8,226 bases of DNA from Pirellulaceae bacterium (GTDB lineage: Bacteria; Planctomycetota; Planctomycetia; Pirellulales; Pirellulaceae): assembly GCA_030744095.1 (NCBI GenBank), contig JASLRF010000597.1, positions 1-8,226 of the forward strand, in the 5' to 3' direction. Shown here piece after piece: positions 6,641 through 8,226 of this stretch; position 1 is the stretch's first letter, and every line of letters begins with the position of its first letter. Under the pieces are notes generated by a model. That model was given only the letters and a program-made list of their open reading frames with translations. It did not search any database and had not been told where the DNA came from. Both the position numbers and the translations under genes were made by a program.

Positions 6641-6668
6641 CGGAATCGGCGATCCGGCGATCGGAATC
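6641..6668. repeat. Short clustered repeats in the divergent gap
   Basis: Two tandem copies of CGGCGATC (6647-6654 and 6655-6662) are flanked by CGGAATC at 6641-6647 and 6662-6668. The cluster lies about 65 bp upstream of the cyclotransferase start and 185 bp upstream of the porphyrinogen oxidase start. A regulator site is possible, but no known operator is recognised. The rest of the gap (6579-6852) has no clear promoter; a small imperfect hairpin lies at 6751-6778. Confidence 0.35.
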
Positions 6669-6852
6669 ACGGTAAGAACGGCTTCGCTCTACCAATTATT
6701 GCCAGTAGATTGCAATGGTCGAGCACAGCGGTGGACGATTCTCGATCGGTCGGCTAGCGTGCACCGCACGGGCAGCCGGTAATTCTCACACATCGCGTGT
6801 TTGTTGCCAACGGTCGGACTTCGTCAGTCATTGAGTTTTGAACGGGAAATCC

Positions 6853-8226
6853 ATGAAAACTGCGGCATCTGACTCGACATCTGCCACGCCGTCGCAACGC
6901 GTTGCCGTCATTGGTGGCGGCATTACAGGCCTGGCCGCCGCGCATCGGCTTGTCGAGCTGCAACCCAATGTCGCCGTCACACTGTTTGAGGCCGCGCCTC
7001 GTCTGGGAGGCGTTTTAGAAACTGTCCATCGGGATGGATACCTGGTGGAAGCCGGTGCGGACAATTGGATCACCAACGTCCCCTGGGCGACGGACCTATG
7101 CAATCGAATTGGATTTGCCAACCAGTTGGCAGAGACGAACGCCACACACCGAGGCGCTTTCGTGATTCGTCGCGGCAAGTTGCGGAGAATCCCTCCTGGT
7201 TTTGTTGTTATGGCGCCGAGTCGTATCTGGCCTGTCATTATGACACAGATCCTGAGCCCGTGGGGGAAGCTGCGTTTGGCTTGCGAATCCTTCGTATCGA
7301 AGCGAGCAGAGGAGGACGACGAGAGCTTGGCTTCCTTCGTTACCCGACGGCTTGGTCGCGAAACCTACGATCGGCTCGTTCAGCCCCTGATTGGCGGTAT
7401 TTATACCGGTGATCCTGAACTGCTCAGCCTGCGCTCAACGATGCGGCGGTTTCAAGATATGGAACGCGAACATGGCAGCTTGACGCGCGCCATCCGGAGT
7501 CAGAACAAAGACCGATCCGCGGCCAGTGATGGCGGGGCACGGTATAGCATGTTTATGGCACCGCGCGACGGACTGTCCAGCTTGATCGACGCGATCGCTG
7601 CGCGGCTGAAGGCCGATTCTGTCCGGCTTTGTTCGACGGTGACGCGGCTCTTCCGTAGCGGCTCGCACTGGAACGTGCAGACGACGAACAATGCAGCAGA
7701 GGCCGAGTCGTTTAACGCCGTGATTGTAGCAACTTCCGCACACGCGACCGCCAGACTGTTGAGCGAACTCGATCCCCAACTTGCCGACGAGCTCGGTGCA
7801 ATCACGCACGCGAGCTGTTCCATCGTGTCGTTAGGTTACCGCCGCGATCAGATCGCGCATCCGCTGGACGGGTTCGGTTTTGTTGTGCCGCGCATCGAGA
7901 AACGCAAGATCCTCTCGGCCAGCTTCTCGAGCGTCAAGTATCCGCGCCGAGCGCCGGAAGGACACGAGTTGGTGCGAGTTTTCGTGGGCGGAGCGTTTCA
8001 GCCAGAGCTCGCCGCCTTGCCGGACGACGCGTTGCAACAGATCGCCACGACTGATCTGCGCGATCTACTGGGGATCCGTGGTGAACCCCGGCTCGTCGAA
8101 ATCAGCCGCCGCCCTTCGGCAATGCCCCAGTATTACGTGGGGCACGAAGCGCGTGTTGATCGGATTGAAGGCCTGATGGACCAGCATGACGGGCTCCAGC
8201 TCGCCGGCAACGCTTTTAACGGAGTC
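6853..8226 (+). CDS. hemY: Oxygen-dependent protoporphyrinogen/coproporphyrinogen III oxidase, partial at right edge
   Basis: 458 codons are open to the window edge with no stop. The family is about 470 residues, so only the last few are missing. This FAD enzyme oxidises protoporphyrinogen IX to protoporphyrin IX, or coproporphyrinogen III to coproporphyrin III (HemY/CgoX), late in haem synthesis. The N-terminal FAD site is VAVIGGGITGLAAAHRL (17-33), with Glu46 (LFEAAPRLGG) as the likely ribose contact. It is followed by DGYLVEAGADNW, the family segment LVQPLIGGIYTGDPELLSL, FMAPRDGLSSLIDAI, a second nucleotide-binding segment (FNAVIVATSAHAT), and the C-terminal FAD motif GLQLAGNAFNGV (447-458). 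The start ATG 6853 has only a weak GGGAAA upstream. The next in-frame residues before the FAD motif are a short, Ser/Thr/Ala-rich leader. Protoporphyrinogen versus coproporphyrinogen specificity cannot be decided here. The gene is divergent from the cyclotransferase. Confidence 0.93.
   Translation, partial: MKTAASDSTSATPSQRVAVIGGGITGLAAAHRLVELQPNVAVTLFEAAPRLGGVLETVHRDGYLVEAGADNWITNVPWATDLCNRIGFANQLAETNATHRGAFVIRRGKLRRIPPGFVVMAPSRIWPVIMTQILSPWGKLRLACESFVSKRAEEDDESLASFVTRRLGRETYDRLVQPLIGGIYTGDPELLSLRSTMRRFQDMEREHGSLTRAIRSQNKDRSAASDGGARYSMFMAPRDGLSSLIDAIAARLKADSVRLCSTVTRLFRSGSHWNVQTTNNAAEAESFNAVIVATSAHATARLLSELDPQLADELGAITHASCSIVSLGYRRDQIAHPLDGFGFVVPRIEKRKILSASFSSVKYPRRAPEGHELVRVFVGGAFQPELAALPDDALQQIATTDLRDLLGIRGEPRLVEISRRPSAMPQYYVGHEARVDRIEGLMDQHDGLQLAGNAFNGV

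Overview
The window looks like chromosomal DNA from a planctomycete, most likely of the Pirellula/Rhodopirellula type. That is inference. It rests on moderately high GC by eye, weak or absent Shine-Dalgarno sequences at several starts, an M1 peptidase next to a DUF6702-type protein, and GTCG...TTCGCTCCGCGAA palindromes of a kind I associate with those genomes. No phage, transposase, CRISPR array, tRNA or rRNA was seen.

Layout: 1-292 holds no gene I can recognise. 293-1243 (+) is a zinc-ribbon plus SAM-methyltransferase gene broken by one in-frame TGA where the family would be expected to carry Trp (TGG). A perfect 32-bp tandem duplication (1240-1304) starts at its stop codon. 1525-2319 (+) is a classical short-chain dehydrogenase with a strong ribosome binding site. 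It converges on a minus-strand block, and a palindromic element (2409-2460) sits in the gap. The minus-strand block reads glutaminyl-peptide cyclotransferase (6578-5733), secreted M1 metallopeptidase (5556-3121), then a secreted DUF6702-like protein (3124-2495). The last two overlap by 4 nt (ATGA). 6853-8226 (+) is an oxygen-dependent protoporphyrinogen/coproporphyrinogen oxidase running off the right edge, divergent from the cyclotransferase.

How the genes may fit together: the three minus-strand products are all predicted to work outside the cytoplasm. The cyclotransferase has an N-terminal membrane anchor, and the other two have signal peptides. The predicted mature M1 peptidase begins with Gln, the substrate residue of the neighbouring cyclotransferase, so one enzyme may cap the other. 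The M1 peptidase ends in six hexapeptide repeats rich in Lys, Ala and Glu. The DUF6702 gene carries an exactly 17-codon palindromic element inside its leader, apparently a repeat that inserted in frame. It is the sibling of the intergenic palindrome 0.5 kb away. The methyltransferase, the dehydrogenase and the haem gene have no evident link to this block.

I see no complete new system. The best leads are the in-frame palindrome, the Gln-start/cyclotransferase pairing, and the single-TGA methyltransferase.
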